Origin: Adonisia turfae CCMR0081
GTDB lineage: Bacteria > Cyanobacteriota > Cyanobacteriia > Phormidesmidales > Phormidesmidaceae
Assembly (NCBI RefSeq): GCF_011009555.1
Contig: NZ_QXHD01000004.1
Location: 3,903,859 to 3,967,858, forward strand
Direction: 5' to 3'
DNA length: 64,000 bases
Shown here: positions 18,613 to 27,902 of the stretch, piece after piece
How the letters are laid out: each line of letters starts with the position of its first letter
How positions within the stretch are numbered: the first letter of the stretch is position 1
The notes under the pieces: model-generated
Database searches by the model: none
Seen by the model: the letters and a program-made list of their open reading frames with translations, nothing else
Told to the model about the DNA's origin: nothing
Made by a program: the position numbers and the translations under genes

Positions 18613-19791
18613 ATGTCTGCAGGTTTAATTGAGCCCCATGGTAAACAGCTAATCAATCGCTCTTTGGAAGGCCATGAGCGTCAGGATACTTTTGAACAGG
18701 CGCATGCGCTACCACGTATTACGCTTTCTAAGCGCAACATTGCTGATTTGCAGTGTATTGCAACCGGTATCTACAGTCCCCTAGAAGGATTTGTAAATGA
18801 AGCTGACTATAATTCAATTGTTAAAGATATGCGTCTCAGCAATGGACTAGCATGGTCCATTCCTGTAACGCTACAAATTCCTGAATCAGACGCTGAAAAG
18901 TGCCGCCTAGATAGCCAGATAGCCCTAGCTCATCCCAATGGCGAGATTCTGGCAGTCATGACAGTTAAGAGTAAGTTCACCCCTGACCAAGACCACGAAG
19001 CCCAGAATGTTTATCTTACCACTGAGGATGCTCACCCCGGTGTGAAGGCCATGAAGGCTGAGGGGCCTGTGTATTTAGGGGGTCCCATCTCACTGGTTAA
19101 TGATATTCCTTACGACAACTTCTTGGAGTATCGTCTTAGCCCTGTGCAGACTCGCCTGGAATTTGCTAACCGCGAGTGGAATACTGTTGTGGCCTTCCAA
19201 ACCCGTAATCCTATCCACCGGGCCCATGAGTACATCACTAAAACAGCCCTTGAGACTGTTGATGGCCTCTTTATTAACCCACTGGTGGGTATGACTAAGT
19301 CTGACGATATCCCAGCAGATGTTCGAGTGAAGTGCTATGAGACTATCATGAGCCTTTACTATCCTAAGGATCGCACCTTGTTGGGTGTTTTCCCCGCAGC
19401 CATGCGCTATGCCGGTCCTCGTGAGGCAATTATGCATGCGATCGCACGTCAGAACTATGGTTGCACTCACTTCATTGTTGGTCGTGATCACGCTGGTGTC
19501 GGTGACTATTATGGGACCTACGACGCGCAGACGTTGTTCCGCGAGTTCAATGCAGATGAATTGAAAATTCAGCCCGTTAAGTTTGAGCATGCCTTCTACT
19601 GCAAACTGACTGGCGGTATGGCGACGGCTAAGACCAGCCCCAGCGCTAAGGAAGATCGCATTCACCTATCTGGCACCAAGGTTCGCGCCATGCTAAGAGA
19701 CGGAAAGAAGCCACCTGCTGAGTTCACTCGTCCTGAGATTGCGCAGATTTTGATCGATTCTATGCAAGCTCCCGCGTTGAGTGCCGTTTAG
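18613..19791 (+). CDS. sat: ATP sulfurylase (sulfate adenylyltransferase)
   Basis: A 392-residue enzyme that makes adenosine 5'-phosphosulfate from ATP and sulfate, the first step of assimilation and of PAPS supply. The catalytic QTRNPIHRAHEY motif (Q-x-R-N-P-x-H-x-x-H) is at about 197-208, and GRDHAGVGDYYG at about 294-305 is the second nucleotide-binding motif. Length is normal for the single-domain bacterial type, with no fused APS kinase. ATG 18613 has AAGGAGATG a few bases upstream. It is monocistronic, ended by a strong hairpin. Its product feeds the sulfotransferase reaction encoded 2 kb away, after APS kinase encoded elsewhere. Confidence 0.97.
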   Translation: MSAGLIEPHGKQLINRSLEGHERQDTFEQAHALPRITLSKRNIADLQCIATGIYSPLEGFVNEADYNSIVKDMRLSNGLAWSIPVTLQIPESDAEKCRLDSQIALAHPNGEILAVMTVKSKFTPDQDHEAQNVYLTTEDAHPGVKAMKAEGPVYLGGPISLVNDIPYDNFLEYRLSPVQTRLEFANREWNTVVAFQTRNPIHRAHEYITKTALETVDGLFINPLVGMTKSDDIPADVRVKCYETIMSLYYPKDRTLLGVFPAAMRYAGPREAIMHAIARQNYGCTHFIVGRDHAGVGDYYGTYDAQTLFREFNADELKIQPVKFEHAFYCKLTGGMATAKTSPSAKEDRIHLSGTKVRAMLRDGKKPPAEFTRPEIAQILIDSMQAPALSAV

Positions 19792-19871
19792 ATGCGATTT
19801 AGAAAATACGCGATCTAACCAAGATCATGATTCAAACAAGTTTGCCTGATATGGGTAAGCTTTAATCTGAG

Positions 19872-19909
19872 GCAGCCCCCCGTCCATGCGCAAGCTGACG
19901 GGGGGCTGC
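19872..19909 (+). terminator. GC-rich hairpin after sat
   Basis: GCAGCCCCCCGTC pairs perfectly with GACGGGGGGCTGC (13 bp, 12-nt loop) 80 bp after the sat stop. No T-run follows. The same style of long perfect stem without a T-run follows other operons in this window. Confidence 0.65.
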
Positions 19910-20030
19910 TAATAGTATGTCTGCCCATCACTCCTACGACTGCAAGCGCTTGTGCTCTTAATTGTACTCCTACTTGTTCTATCTAGATTTTCTGCGCCAA
20001 TGCTGGTCGTGGTTAGACTCTTGTTGGCAA

Positions 20031-20054
20031 CGATGTCAGCCTAGATGTCAGCCT
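20031..20054. repeat. Perfect tandem repeat, 2 x 12 bp (GATGTCAGCCTA)
   Basis: Two exact copies in the gap between sat and the glycosyltransferase gene. The rest of this 400-bp gap (19910-20310) shows nothing else recognisable. Confidence 0.75.
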
Positions 20055-20310
20055 ATTTCTGGCAAGCACAACAACTTTTAGCTGAGACTTCGGTAACAAG
20101 TTAGTTGGCAGCCAAGAGCAACCCATTAGATCGATCGTTTAGGAAAGCTTTGCAAAAACCATGGCCATTTTAAAGCTTGTTGCAAGTATTAGACCGTCTG
20201 TACTGAGCAAAGCATAAAGTTCTGTGGAAGTTAGCAAGCTTATGGACCAATTGTTCTGGCAAGTCCGTAAGAATACAGATAAATACTAAGCTTAAAAATC
20301 TAACTATGTA

Positions 20311-21960
20311 ATGCTCAAATCAAGGAAGTGGTTGTCCTGGATTTTACCTGGACTCATATTGATATTAGGAATAGGGTTAAGTCTAGGCCTGCAGGTACAC
20401 AACCGCGATGGAGTATTTTTCAGCAGCGATGCGGGTTTAAAAGCCCTCCTGGCCCAACAGTTTAGCACTGGCACATGGCAGGCCTCCTTAGAGATTCCCC
20501 AACCAACCTGGGTGTTAACCCTCTGGCGACAGGGATTGTATCCCTTTGCACCGCCCTATGCCTATGAACAACAGGGCAATTACTTTATTACCTTTCCGTT
20601 TGCCTTTCCAGCGATTACCGCTCCGTTTTATGCGCTGATGGGCTACTACGGTTTTTATGTGGTGCCACTGGTTTCCCTGTGGATCATTTGGCTCCGGTTC
20701 TGGCAGCTGTGTCGGGTATGGCAAATCCGCTCACGATTCATCGCCCTCAGCTTGGGGCTAATGATTTTGGCATCGCCTCTGACCCTGTATGGAGCCATGT
20801 ACTGGGAGCATACCCTGGCAGTAGCACTGGCCTTTTGGGGGCTGTCCGGGCTGTTGTTGCATGCTTTACCCCAGGGGGCAAACGATCGCATCAGCATCAA
20901 TGAGGCCCTAGTGAATGGTGCCTGTATCGGACTGTCGGTATGGTTACGACCAGAGTTTTTGTGTATGGTCATCATCTTGGCAGCCATGACAGTGGCCAGC
21001 CATACATCTCGACTACCCAAACGATTATGGGTGATTGTGCCCCAGGGATTAACCCTGGGCTTAGTGATTGCCTTTACCGGGGCGATGGCGCTAACAGTAT
21101 TGGGCCTACTTGGCGTTAACAGCGTTATTTATGGCCATCCCTTGGGCATCTATGTTTGGCACGCCCCCTTATCCCTTGGGCAAAGGTTCGCTCAGATTGG
21201 GCGTAATTATGGGTTCATGGTAGTTTCCCTGGTGCGTTATTTCCCGGCGGTGCTCCTGGCGTTGGGACTGCCCTGGATCATGCAGGGACGAACACGTGCT
21301 GCCAGCATGGTGCTGCTAGTGATAGGGGTGACGTTTGCGATCGCAGTTCCCCTGATTGCCCCATCTGGAGTCGACGATCCACAGTGGGGGCCTAGACTGT
21401 ATCTAATCTTGGTACCGCTCACCGGTTTGATAGTGGCCGCTGGGCTCGATCAACTGTGGCCAGATAGCCCGAAACGCTGGGGTGCTATGGCCGCTGTAGC
21501 ATTGATGCTAACGGTGGGAACCCATGCCAATCTGGTGAATGGCGGTCTGAATACCTACGTCGATCCTCAAACAAACTCTATTTCTCTGCCCAGTAACCAT
21601 GGGCCTGTGGCCCCTGCCATTGCCGCCTTAGCCACCTATAACGAACCCTGGGTTGCCATGGCACAGCAGCAGATTGCCCAACAACTCTGGCCCAGTGCGC
21701 GATTGAAGACTTTTTTTCGCACCGAAACCGATGAGGCCATTGAGCAGTTAGCGTCAGAACTCGTCAACCAGGGCGAGTCGTCATTTCTATATATTTGCTA
21801 TGCTGACGTCCCCTGTGCTGCCACTGGCAAAGGGACCCTAACCTCCGTATTATTCAGAGGGGATAATGATCATGACACCGCAATGAGTATATCCTTTAAG
21901 TCATTGGGTACCTTTGGTAAATATCCGTTCTATCGCGGACTTATACAGACTAAGCAGTAA
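20311..21960 (+). CDS. Polytopic membrane glycosyltransferase-like protein (GT-C type)
   Basis: A 549-residue protein with an N-terminal membrane segment (WILPGLILILGIGLSLGL), a first extracytoplasmic loop containing an acidic SSDAGLKALL segment, then about nine more hydrophobic segments and a soluble C-terminal domain of about 150 residues. This is the general plan of GT-C glycosyltransferases, which use polyprenyl-phosphate sugars and keep catalytic acids in loop 1. The neighbouring gene encodes a polyprenyl-phosphate sugar synthase-like GT2 fused to GtrA, which could make its donor. The acceptor is unknown, possibly a cell-surface glycan or protein. Family assignment rests on topology rather than a strong motif. 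Confidence 0.65.
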   Translation: MLKSRKWLSWILPGLILILGIGLSLGLQVHNRDGVFFSSDAGLKALLAQQFSTGTWQASLEIPQPTWVLTLWRQGLYPFAPPYAYEQQGNYFITFPFAFPAITAPFYALMGYYGFYVVPLVSLWIIWLRFWQLCRVWQIRSRFIALSLGLMILASPLTLYGAMYWEHTLAVALAFWGLSGLLLHALPQGANDRISINEALVNGACIGLSVWLRPEFLCMVIILAAMTVASHTSRLPKRLWVIVPQGLTLGLVIAFTGAMALTVLGLLGVNSVIYGHPLGIYVWHAPLSLGQRFAQIGRNYGFMVVSLVRYFPAVLLALGLPWIMQGRTRAASMVLLVIGVTFAIAVPLIAPSGVDDPQWGPRLYLILVPLTGLIVAAGLDQLWPDSPKRWGAMAAVALMLTVGTHANLVNGGLNTYVDPQTNSISLPSNHGPVAPAIAALATYNEPWVAMAQQQIAQQLWPSARLKTFFRTETDEAIEQLASELVNQGESSFLYICYADVPCAATGKGTLTSVLFRGDNDHDTAMSISFKSLGTFGKYPFYRGLIQTKQ

Positions 21961-22180
21961 CCTAAATATTAACGAAACCGTAGTCTAAAACAATAGTTAA
22001 AGTACTATCAACTAACCCATACAGGTGAGTTGCATGCAATGGACCTGAACGGTAATTTATATCCCGGTGCTGCTGATCCGAACGATGATTCCATCTGTCA
22101 AATTTAGGCTTTTAGCAAGTTTTACGGAGCAATTCATCCTCTAAATCAGCAACAGCTATATCTCCTGTAGATATTTATCG

Positions 22181-23416
22181 ATGACTTATATCTCTGAGCT
22201 GGTTAAGCCTCCCCAAGGGCCGCTAAGGATCGCATCTACCCCTGCGAATCTACCCTTTTCTCTGGTTATTCCCACCTATAACGAAAGCAAGAATGTCGGC
22301 AAGCTGGTGGCGCACCTGGTGGCGCTACTGGACAATCTGTTGCCAGACCAGTACGAGCTGATTGTAGTGGACGATGACAGCCCCGATAAAACTTGGGAAG
22401 TGGCCCAAAAGCTCACATCTCACTATCCCCAGCTACGGGTGATGCGGCGGCAGGAAGAACGAGGGTTATCGTCAGCGGTAATCCGAGGCTGGCAGGTGGC
22501 GCAGGGAGAAATTTTAGGCGTCATCGATGCGGATCTACAGCACCCACCTGAGACCCTGAAGCAAATGGTGAACCATGTGCAAGATGGGGCTGATCTATCC
22601 GTGGCCAGCCGTCATATTGAAGGGGGTGGCGTCAGTGACTGGAGCCCGTTGCGGCGTTTTTTGTCGCGCGGGGCGCAGATGTTGGGGCTGTTGATTTTAC
22701 CCAGGGTTGTCGGTCGGGTGAGCGACCCCATGAGCGGTTATTTTATGGTGCGTCGCAGCGCCATTGCTGGCCATACCCTCAACCCCCTGGGCTACAAAAT
22801 CCTGCTGGAGGTGATTGGTCGCGGCCATGTGGGCGACATTGCCGAGGTGGGCTATGTTTTCCAAGAGCGTAAGGCAGGAGAAAGCAAAGTCACCTGGAAA
22901 CAGTATGTGGAGTATTTGGGCCATTTGGTACGGTTGCGATCTCAGGGTCGCATTGCCCGCATCCGTCAGAAATTTCCCATCGGTCGATTTTTGCGGTTTG
23001 GCCTGGTGGGGCTGAGCGGCGTGTTTGTGGATATGGCGGTGCTCTATTTGCTGAGTGACCCAAGCACCCTGGCCTGGGGGTTAACCCGCAGCAAAATTGT
23101 GGCGGGAGAAGTGGCGATTTTAAATAACTTTTTGTGGAATGATGCCTGGACCTTTGCAGACATTTCGCGATCGCAACAGGGTTGGGGAGCCCGGCTCAAA
23201 CGATTCCTTAAATTTAATGTGGTCTGCCTGTCGGGGTTGGTGCTAAACGTGCTGCTGCTGAACCTGATCTTTAACGTCATCTTTGGGCAGCAATATCGAT
23301 ATTTAGCAAACTTGATTGCGATCGCAGTCGTTACCGCCTGGAATTTCTGGATGAACCTAAAGCTGAGCTGGCGTGTGACCCAAGTGAAGAAAACAAATTC
23401 TCAAGAGAAAAGTTAA
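22181..23416 (+). CDS. GT2 glycosyltransferase fused to a GtrA domain (polyprenyl-phosphate sugar synthase type)
   Basis: A 411-residue protein. Residues about 25-260 are a DPM1-like GT2 domain: FSLVIPTYNESKNV, LIVVDDDSPDKTWE, VIDADLQHPPE (the DxD-type metal site) and MSGYFMVRR. Residues about 268-400 are a GtrA domain with four membrane segments (FLRFGLVGLSGVFVDMAVLY, then FLWNDAWTF, a typical N-x-x-W motif). Together they load a sugar onto a lipid carrier and flip it. The upstream gene, 220 bp away on the same strand, could be the transferase that uses the product. Confidence 0.93.
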   Translation: MTYISELVKPPQGPLRIASTPANLPFSLVIPTYNESKNVGKLVAHLVALLDNLLPDQYELIVVDDDSPDKTWEVAQKLTSHYPQLRVMRRQEERGLSSAVIRGWQVAQGEILGVIDADLQHPPETLKQMVNHVQDGADLSVASRHIEGGGVSDWSPLRRFLSRGAQMLGLLILPRVVGRVSDPMSGYFMVRRSAIAGHTLNPLGYKILLEVIGRGHVGDIAEVGYVFQERKAGESKVTWKQYVEYLGHLVRLRSQGRIARIRQKFPIGRFLRFGLVGLSGVFVDMAVLYLLSDPSTLAWGLTRSKIVAGEVAILNNFLWNDAWTFADISRSQQGWGARLKRFLKFNVVCLSGLVLNVLLLNLIFNVIFGQQYRYLANLIAIAVVTAWNFWMNLKLSWRVTQVKKTNSQEKS

Positions 23417-23658
23417 CCACTGCTGGCTTAGTAGAACTACCCTAGCCAGTAATTTTTAGCTTAAATTCTCTCAAGGCTTGATAATGAGCAAATGTCTTGC
23501 CACATCACCCCTGAAATTTTCAAGCACCTTTACAAGAAAAACAACAAGGGCTCTTATTAGTCATAGTTTTGTTTTGATTAGTAACAGCTACGGCCATGGG
23601 TTCGGAATATTAAACCAGTCTCATGTAATTACTGGGCAGTCCTTTTTGAGACTTACCC

Positions 23659-24753
23659 ATGGGTTTACCTATCCTCAAAACTATCTCCGCAACGGTACTG
23701 CCAGCCATTGCATTTGATACCTTAGCCCAGGCAACCCAGGATGGGAAGGCAAAGAAAACAGTCAACTACCGTGCTGCTGTTCGGCTAAAAGTAGACGAGC
23801 TAATGCAGCAAGGCATTGAACAGTATCAGGCAAGTCTATTGGGGACGGCCCTTAAAACCTGGCAGTTGGCACTCAATATTTCCAGCGAACTTGGAGATCG
23901 ACCCGGTGAAGGTAGAGTGCTGGGAAATCTGGGTCTGGTGTATAACAGTTTGGGGCAGTATGAGCGGGCGATTGATTGCTACGAAAAGAGTTTAGCCATT
24001 GTGCGTGACATTGGCGATCAAAAGCGAGAAGGAAGAGTCCTCGGCAATTTGGGCAGTGTTTACTTTAGCTTGGGGCAGCAGCAGCGGGCGATTCAACTGT
24101 ATAGGCAGCGGCTGGTGATTGTTTGTGGACTCGGGGACCAGGTGGAGCATGGTAAAGCACTGGGAAATTTGGGCAATGCTTATTTTGCCCTGGGGCACTA
24201 TGAACAGGCGATTGAAGTTTATTATAAACGACTTGCGATCGCCCGTGAAATTACCGATCGCCCTGGAGAAAGCGATACCCTCGGAAATCTGGGCAATGCC
24301 TATCTAAAACTGGGGGATTATGGGCGGGCCATCGACCTCTATGGACAACAGCTGGTAATTACGGTTGAGCTGGGTGACCAACAGGGGGAAGGCAATGCTC
24401 TGGGAAACTTAGGCGTAGGGTATCGCAACCTGGGACACTATGAAGAAGCCGTAGAATGTTATCAGCAACGGCTTGCGATCGCTCGCGAGATTGGCGACCG
24501 GCGAGGGGAAGAAAACACATTGAGAAATTTAGGATTCTTGTTTAAGTCTCAAGAACAACCGGAACTGACCATTCTCTTCTATGGGCAAGCAGTGAAGGTA
24601 CAAGAAGAGATCCGTCAAGATTTCACGGACAGAACCTTGCTCCGGGCCTATACAGAGAAGGTTGCCGATACATACCATGCCCTGGCTGACGCCCTGTTTG
24701 AGCAGGGACATATTTGCAAAGCACAACAGATTCTCAACCTTCTCGCAGTTTAA
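23659..24753 (+). CDS. TPR-repeat protein, truncated TPR-CHAT type
   Basis: A 364-residue protein with about six 40-residue TPR repeats of the type GNLGNAYFALGHYEQAIEVY. The end (QAVKVQEEIRQDF, then DTYHALADALFEQGHICKAQ and LNLLAV) matches the linker that in cyanobacterial TPR-CHAT proteins leads directly into the caspase-like CHAT peptidase domain. Here the gene stops at this point, and the convergent RND gene ends 12 bp further on. The protein is therefore a stand-alone TPR scaffold derived from a TPR-CHAT protein. Residues 1-25 are weakly hydrophobic and end in AQA, which might be a signal peptide. Confidence 0.85.
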   Translation: MGLPILKTISATVLPAIAFDTLAQATQDGKAKKTVNYRAAVRLKVDELMQQGIEQYQASLLGTALKTWQLALNISSELGDRPGEGRVLGNLGLVYNSLGQYERAIDCYEKSLAIVRDIGDQKREGRVLGNLGSVYFSLGQQQRAIQLYRQRLVIVCGLGDQVEHGKALGNLGNAYFALGHYEQAIEVYYKRLAIAREITDRPGESDTLGNLGNAYLKLGDYGRAIDLYGQQLVITVELGDQQGEGNALGNLGVGYRNLGHYEEAVECYQQRLAIAREIGDRRGEENTLRNLGFLFKSQEQPELTILFYGQAVKVQEEIRQDFTDRTLLRAYTEKVADTYHALADALFEQGHICKAQQILNLLAV

Positions 24754-24764
24754 GTCTCCTCAAC

Positions 24765-27700
24765 TTAAGTCTCTTTAATCTGTTTAAGACCAGGGACTAA
24801 CCATCGACCAAACTGGGCATAGAGGGCGGGAAGCACCAGTAGTGTGAGGGCCGTAGATGTAAACAAACCACCCAACACAACAATGGCTAGCGGCTGTAGA
24901 ATTTCGTTCCCGGCTCCGCTTGCCAGGGCCAGGGGCAGCATTCCCAGGGCAGAGGTGAGGGCCGTCATCAAAATGGCATTGACTCGCTCTAAAGCCCCCT
25001 GGGCAATCACATCTTTGGAATGCATTCCCTGGGCAAATTTTCTGTTGTAGTTATCCACCAGCAACAATCCGTTGCGTACGGCCACACCAAACAGGGTAAT
25101 AAAACCGATCAGTGAGGCAACGGACATAACCCCCCCCGTCAACAGCATGGAAACAATCCCACCCACCAGCGCTAAGGGCAGATTGACCATAATAGCCACA
25201 GTGGCCGGTAGAGATTTGACTGAGAAAAACATCAGTACGGCAATGGCGATGGCCGCCAGGAGGCTATACACCAGCAAACTGTTGGTAGCCCGCTGCTCAG
25301 ATTCAAACTGACCGCCATACTGGATAAAGTAGCCATTGGGCAGAGTCACATTTTGGCGAATCTGGGTCTGAATATCGCCGACAACGCTACCTAAATCTCG
25401 CTCGGCTACATTGGCTGATACCACAATCAGTCGAGATACATCTTCTCGATTCACCACATTCGCCCCCATACCGTAGTCTACGGTGGCTACGGTCTCCAGC
25501 GGAATGCTCTCTCCAGTGGGTGTGGAGAGGGGGATTGCTCGAATCGCGTCCAGGCTATTGCGAGCAGAGTCTTGAAGACCGACGATAATGTCAATCAGTT
25601 GTTGGTTTTCAGGTATTTGGGAGACTATACGCCCGTTTAGGGCTGTTTCCACCAGCTCTGAGATGGCGGCCATATTGAGGCCGTAGGTGGCGGCGGCTTC
25701 GCGGTTGTACTGAATGTGTACCTGGCGAATGGGGAGCTGAGGTTCTAGCTGCAAGTCGACTACACCTGCAATAGGTTCGATTACATCGCGCACCTGTTCA
25801 CCGATACTGCGTAATTCTGCCAGGTCAGAGCCAAAGATTTTGATTGCGATCGCACTCCTCACCCCAGACAGCACCTCATCCATCCGGTGGGAGATAAACC
25901 CGCCAATATTCGGTGCCACACCAGGCAGCTTAAGAAACGTCTCCCGTAGTTCTTGCACGCTGGCGTCTCGATCGCTCAGGGCCAGATCACTCAGTTCAAT
26001 ATCCACATGGGCCATGTTCACCCCGGCACCATCTGCATCCCCCGGTGCCCGTCCCGCCCGTACCTGCACCCATTCATATAAAGGGTTGTCCTGGAGAGAC
26101 GTCGCTAAGGCATTGCCTGCACCATGGGTAATATCCAGTGAGATACCGGGAAACAACACCATGGAGTTCACAAGAGATTTCTCTTGAAACTCGGGTAAGA
26201 ACACTCTCCCCAGGGAGGGCACCACAGTCACCGTTGCCACCAGTGCCGCCAATGCCCCTGCCAAAATCAGCTGGGGTGCTCTGATGGAGAGATTTAACAA
26301 CGGGCGGTACAGCCGCTCCACCCAGCGCGATACCCAAGTCCCCTCCTGGGGCAGGGGCTGATTTGCCAGGAGAATCGCACAGAGTGCTGGAGAAAGGGTC
26401 ATGGCCACCAGTGTGGAGGCCGCAATGGAGAACAGATAGGCCAAGCCCATGGGAGCAAAGATACGCCCTTCCACACCCGTCAGGCTAAAAATGGGAGCAA
26501 ACACCACCACAATGATCACCGTGGAGAAAATCACCGCCAGCCGCACCTGTACCGAGGTTTCGTAAACCACCTGAAAAGGAGATTTAGGACCGCCCTCGGC
26601 CTGGTTGCGCCGTAGACCGCGATAGCAGTTCTCCATATCCACAATGGCGTCATCCACCACGGAACCAATGGCTACCACCAGTCCCCCCAGGGTCATGGTG
26701 TTGATGCCCAGGCCAAAGGTCTTCATAAACAACAAACCAATGAGCAAGGATAGGGGAATAGCACTCAGGGTGATAATCGCCGTACGCCAGTTCATTAAAA
26801 ACAGCAGCATAATCACCGAGACAATGATGATGCCCTGCACCAGGGAGCCGCTGACATTGCGAATGGCAGAGTCAATAAAGTTGGACTGACGGAAGGTACG
26901 CACCACCTGCACATCCGTGGGAAAAGTGGGCTGCAAAGACGCCATGACAGCTTCCACAGCCTTAGTGACTGTGGGTGTGTCCACATCCGGCTGTTTGTTG
27001 ATCATCAACACCACTGCGGGCTGGCCGTTAAAGCTAGCATCGCCGCGCTTGAGGGCTGCCCCGGTTTGCACCTGGGCCACATCCCGCAACAGAATTGGTT
27101 CACCGTCCTGAACCTTCACCACAGACTGTTGCAAATCGGCAATGGACTGCACCTGACCGATACCGCGCACCAGCAGTTCCTGGCCACCGCCAATTAGAAA
27201 ACCGCCCGGCGCATTGGCATTGGCAGCCTGGGCCGCCTTGGTCACATCGTTGAGGGAGAGATTGAGCGCCCGCAGCTGTTCTGGGTCAACTAAGACCTGC
27301 TGCTGACGCTCTTCACCGCCGTAAACGGTTACCTGAGAAACACCGGGTACTGAGAGAATCTGGTTGCTGAGGGTGACCTCTACCAAACGGCGTAGCTCCA
27401 TCAGTGAGGTTTGCCCGGTGTCTTCTACGGTAAAGGCATACTGCAGAATAGTGCCCAAGGGAGAAACGAGGGGAGAAATCTCAGGGGGATGGGTTCCCTC
27501 GGGGAGCTGGTTGGCCACCTGTTGCAGGCGTTCTGTAACGGCCTGACGGGCTCTGTAGATGTCAGCGTTTTGCTCAAATATCACCTGCACCATAGACAGA
27601 CCTACCTTGGAAGACGATCTCACGGTGGTCACCCCTGGCAGACCATTTACGGCACTTTCCATAGGCACCGTAATCTGGGTTTCTACTTCCTCGGGGGCTA

Positions 27701-27878
27701 ACCCAATGGCTTCCGTTTGAATATCCACCTGCGGTGGGGCAAAGGGGGGAAAGACATCCAGCGGCATCTGGGTGATGCTAAACGCTCCCCAAAGGGTGAC
27801 GATAATGGCCAACATTACGATGAGCCATCGTTGGGCAATGGAGTTTTTTAGGATTCGATCCAGAATCGAGTTCAACAT
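24765..27878 (-). CDS. RND efflux permease, heavy-metal efflux (CzcA/CusA) type
   Basis: A 1037-residue inner-membrane pump with the RND plan of twelve helices and two large periplasmic loops. The N-terminal MPLDVFPPFAPPQVDIQTEA stretch is typical of the HME subfamily. TM4 carries the proton-relay acids in VVDDAIVDMEN. It exports metal ions from the periplasm or cytoplasm by proton exchange. The metal cannot be read with certainty: the DD..D..E pattern favours a divalent pump of the Nrs/Czc kind over a Cu/Ag pump. The adaptor gene lies 24 bp upstream in the same operon; no outer-membrane channel gene is present. Confidence 0.92.
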   Translation of the reverse strand: MLNSILDRILKNSIAQRWLIVMLAIIVTLWGAFSITQMPLDVFPPFAPPQVDIQTEAIGLAPEEVETQITVPMESAVNGLPGVTTVRSSSKVGLSMVQVIFEQNADIYRARQAVTERLQQVANQLPEGTHPPEISPLVSPLGTILQYAFTVEDTGQTSLMELRRLVEVTLSNQILSVPGVSQVTVYGGEERQQQVLVDPEQLRALNLSLNDVTKAAQAANANAPGGFLIGGGQELLVRGIGQVQSIADLQQSVVKVQDGEPILLRDVAQVQTGAALKRGDASFNGQPAVVLMINKQPDVDTPTVTKAVEAVMASLQPTFPTDVQVVRTFRQSNFIDSAIRNVSGSLVQGIIIVSVIMLLFLMNWRTAIITLSAIPLSLLIGLLFMKTFGLGINTMTLGGLVVAIGSVVDDAIVDMENCYRGLRRNQAEGGPKSPFQVVYETSVQVRLAVIFSTVIIVVVFAPIFSLTGVEGRIFAPMGLAYLFSIAASTLVAMTLSPALCAILLANQPLPQEGTWVSRWVERLYRPLLNLSIRAPQLILAGALAALVATVTVVPSLGRVFLPEFQEKSLVNSMVLFPGISLDITHGAGNALATSLQDNPLYEWVQVRAGRAPGDADGAGVNMAHVDIELSDLALSDRDASVQELRETFLKLPGVAPNIGGFISHRMDEVLSGVRSAIAIKIFGSDLAELRSIGEQVRDVIEPIAGVVDLQLEPQLPIRQVHIQYNREAAATYGLNMAAISELVETALNGRIVSQIPENQQLIDIIVGLQDSARNSLDAIRAIPLSTPTGESIPLETVATVDYGMGANVVNREDVSRLIVVSANVAERDLGSVVGDIQTQIRQNVTLPNGYFIQYGGQFESEQRATNSLLVYSLLAAIAIAVLMFFSVKSLPATVAIMVNLPLALVGGIVSMLLTGGVMSVASLIGFITLFGVAVRNGLLLVDNYNRKFAQGMHSKDVIAQGALERVNAILMTALTSALGMLPLALASGAGNEILQPLAIVVLGGLFTSTALTLLVLPALYAQFGRWLVPGLKQIKET

Positions 27879-27902
27879 AGTGATCTGAGGGCGTCTGCCT
27901 GA

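Noticed and set aside
19090..19665. 191-codon frame antisense to sat
   Set aside because: It is a mirror of a highly conserved enzyme gene and has no motif of its own.
23478..23717. 79-codon frame before the TPR gene
   Set aside because: It overlaps the TPR start in another frame and lacks a ribosome binding site and any motif.
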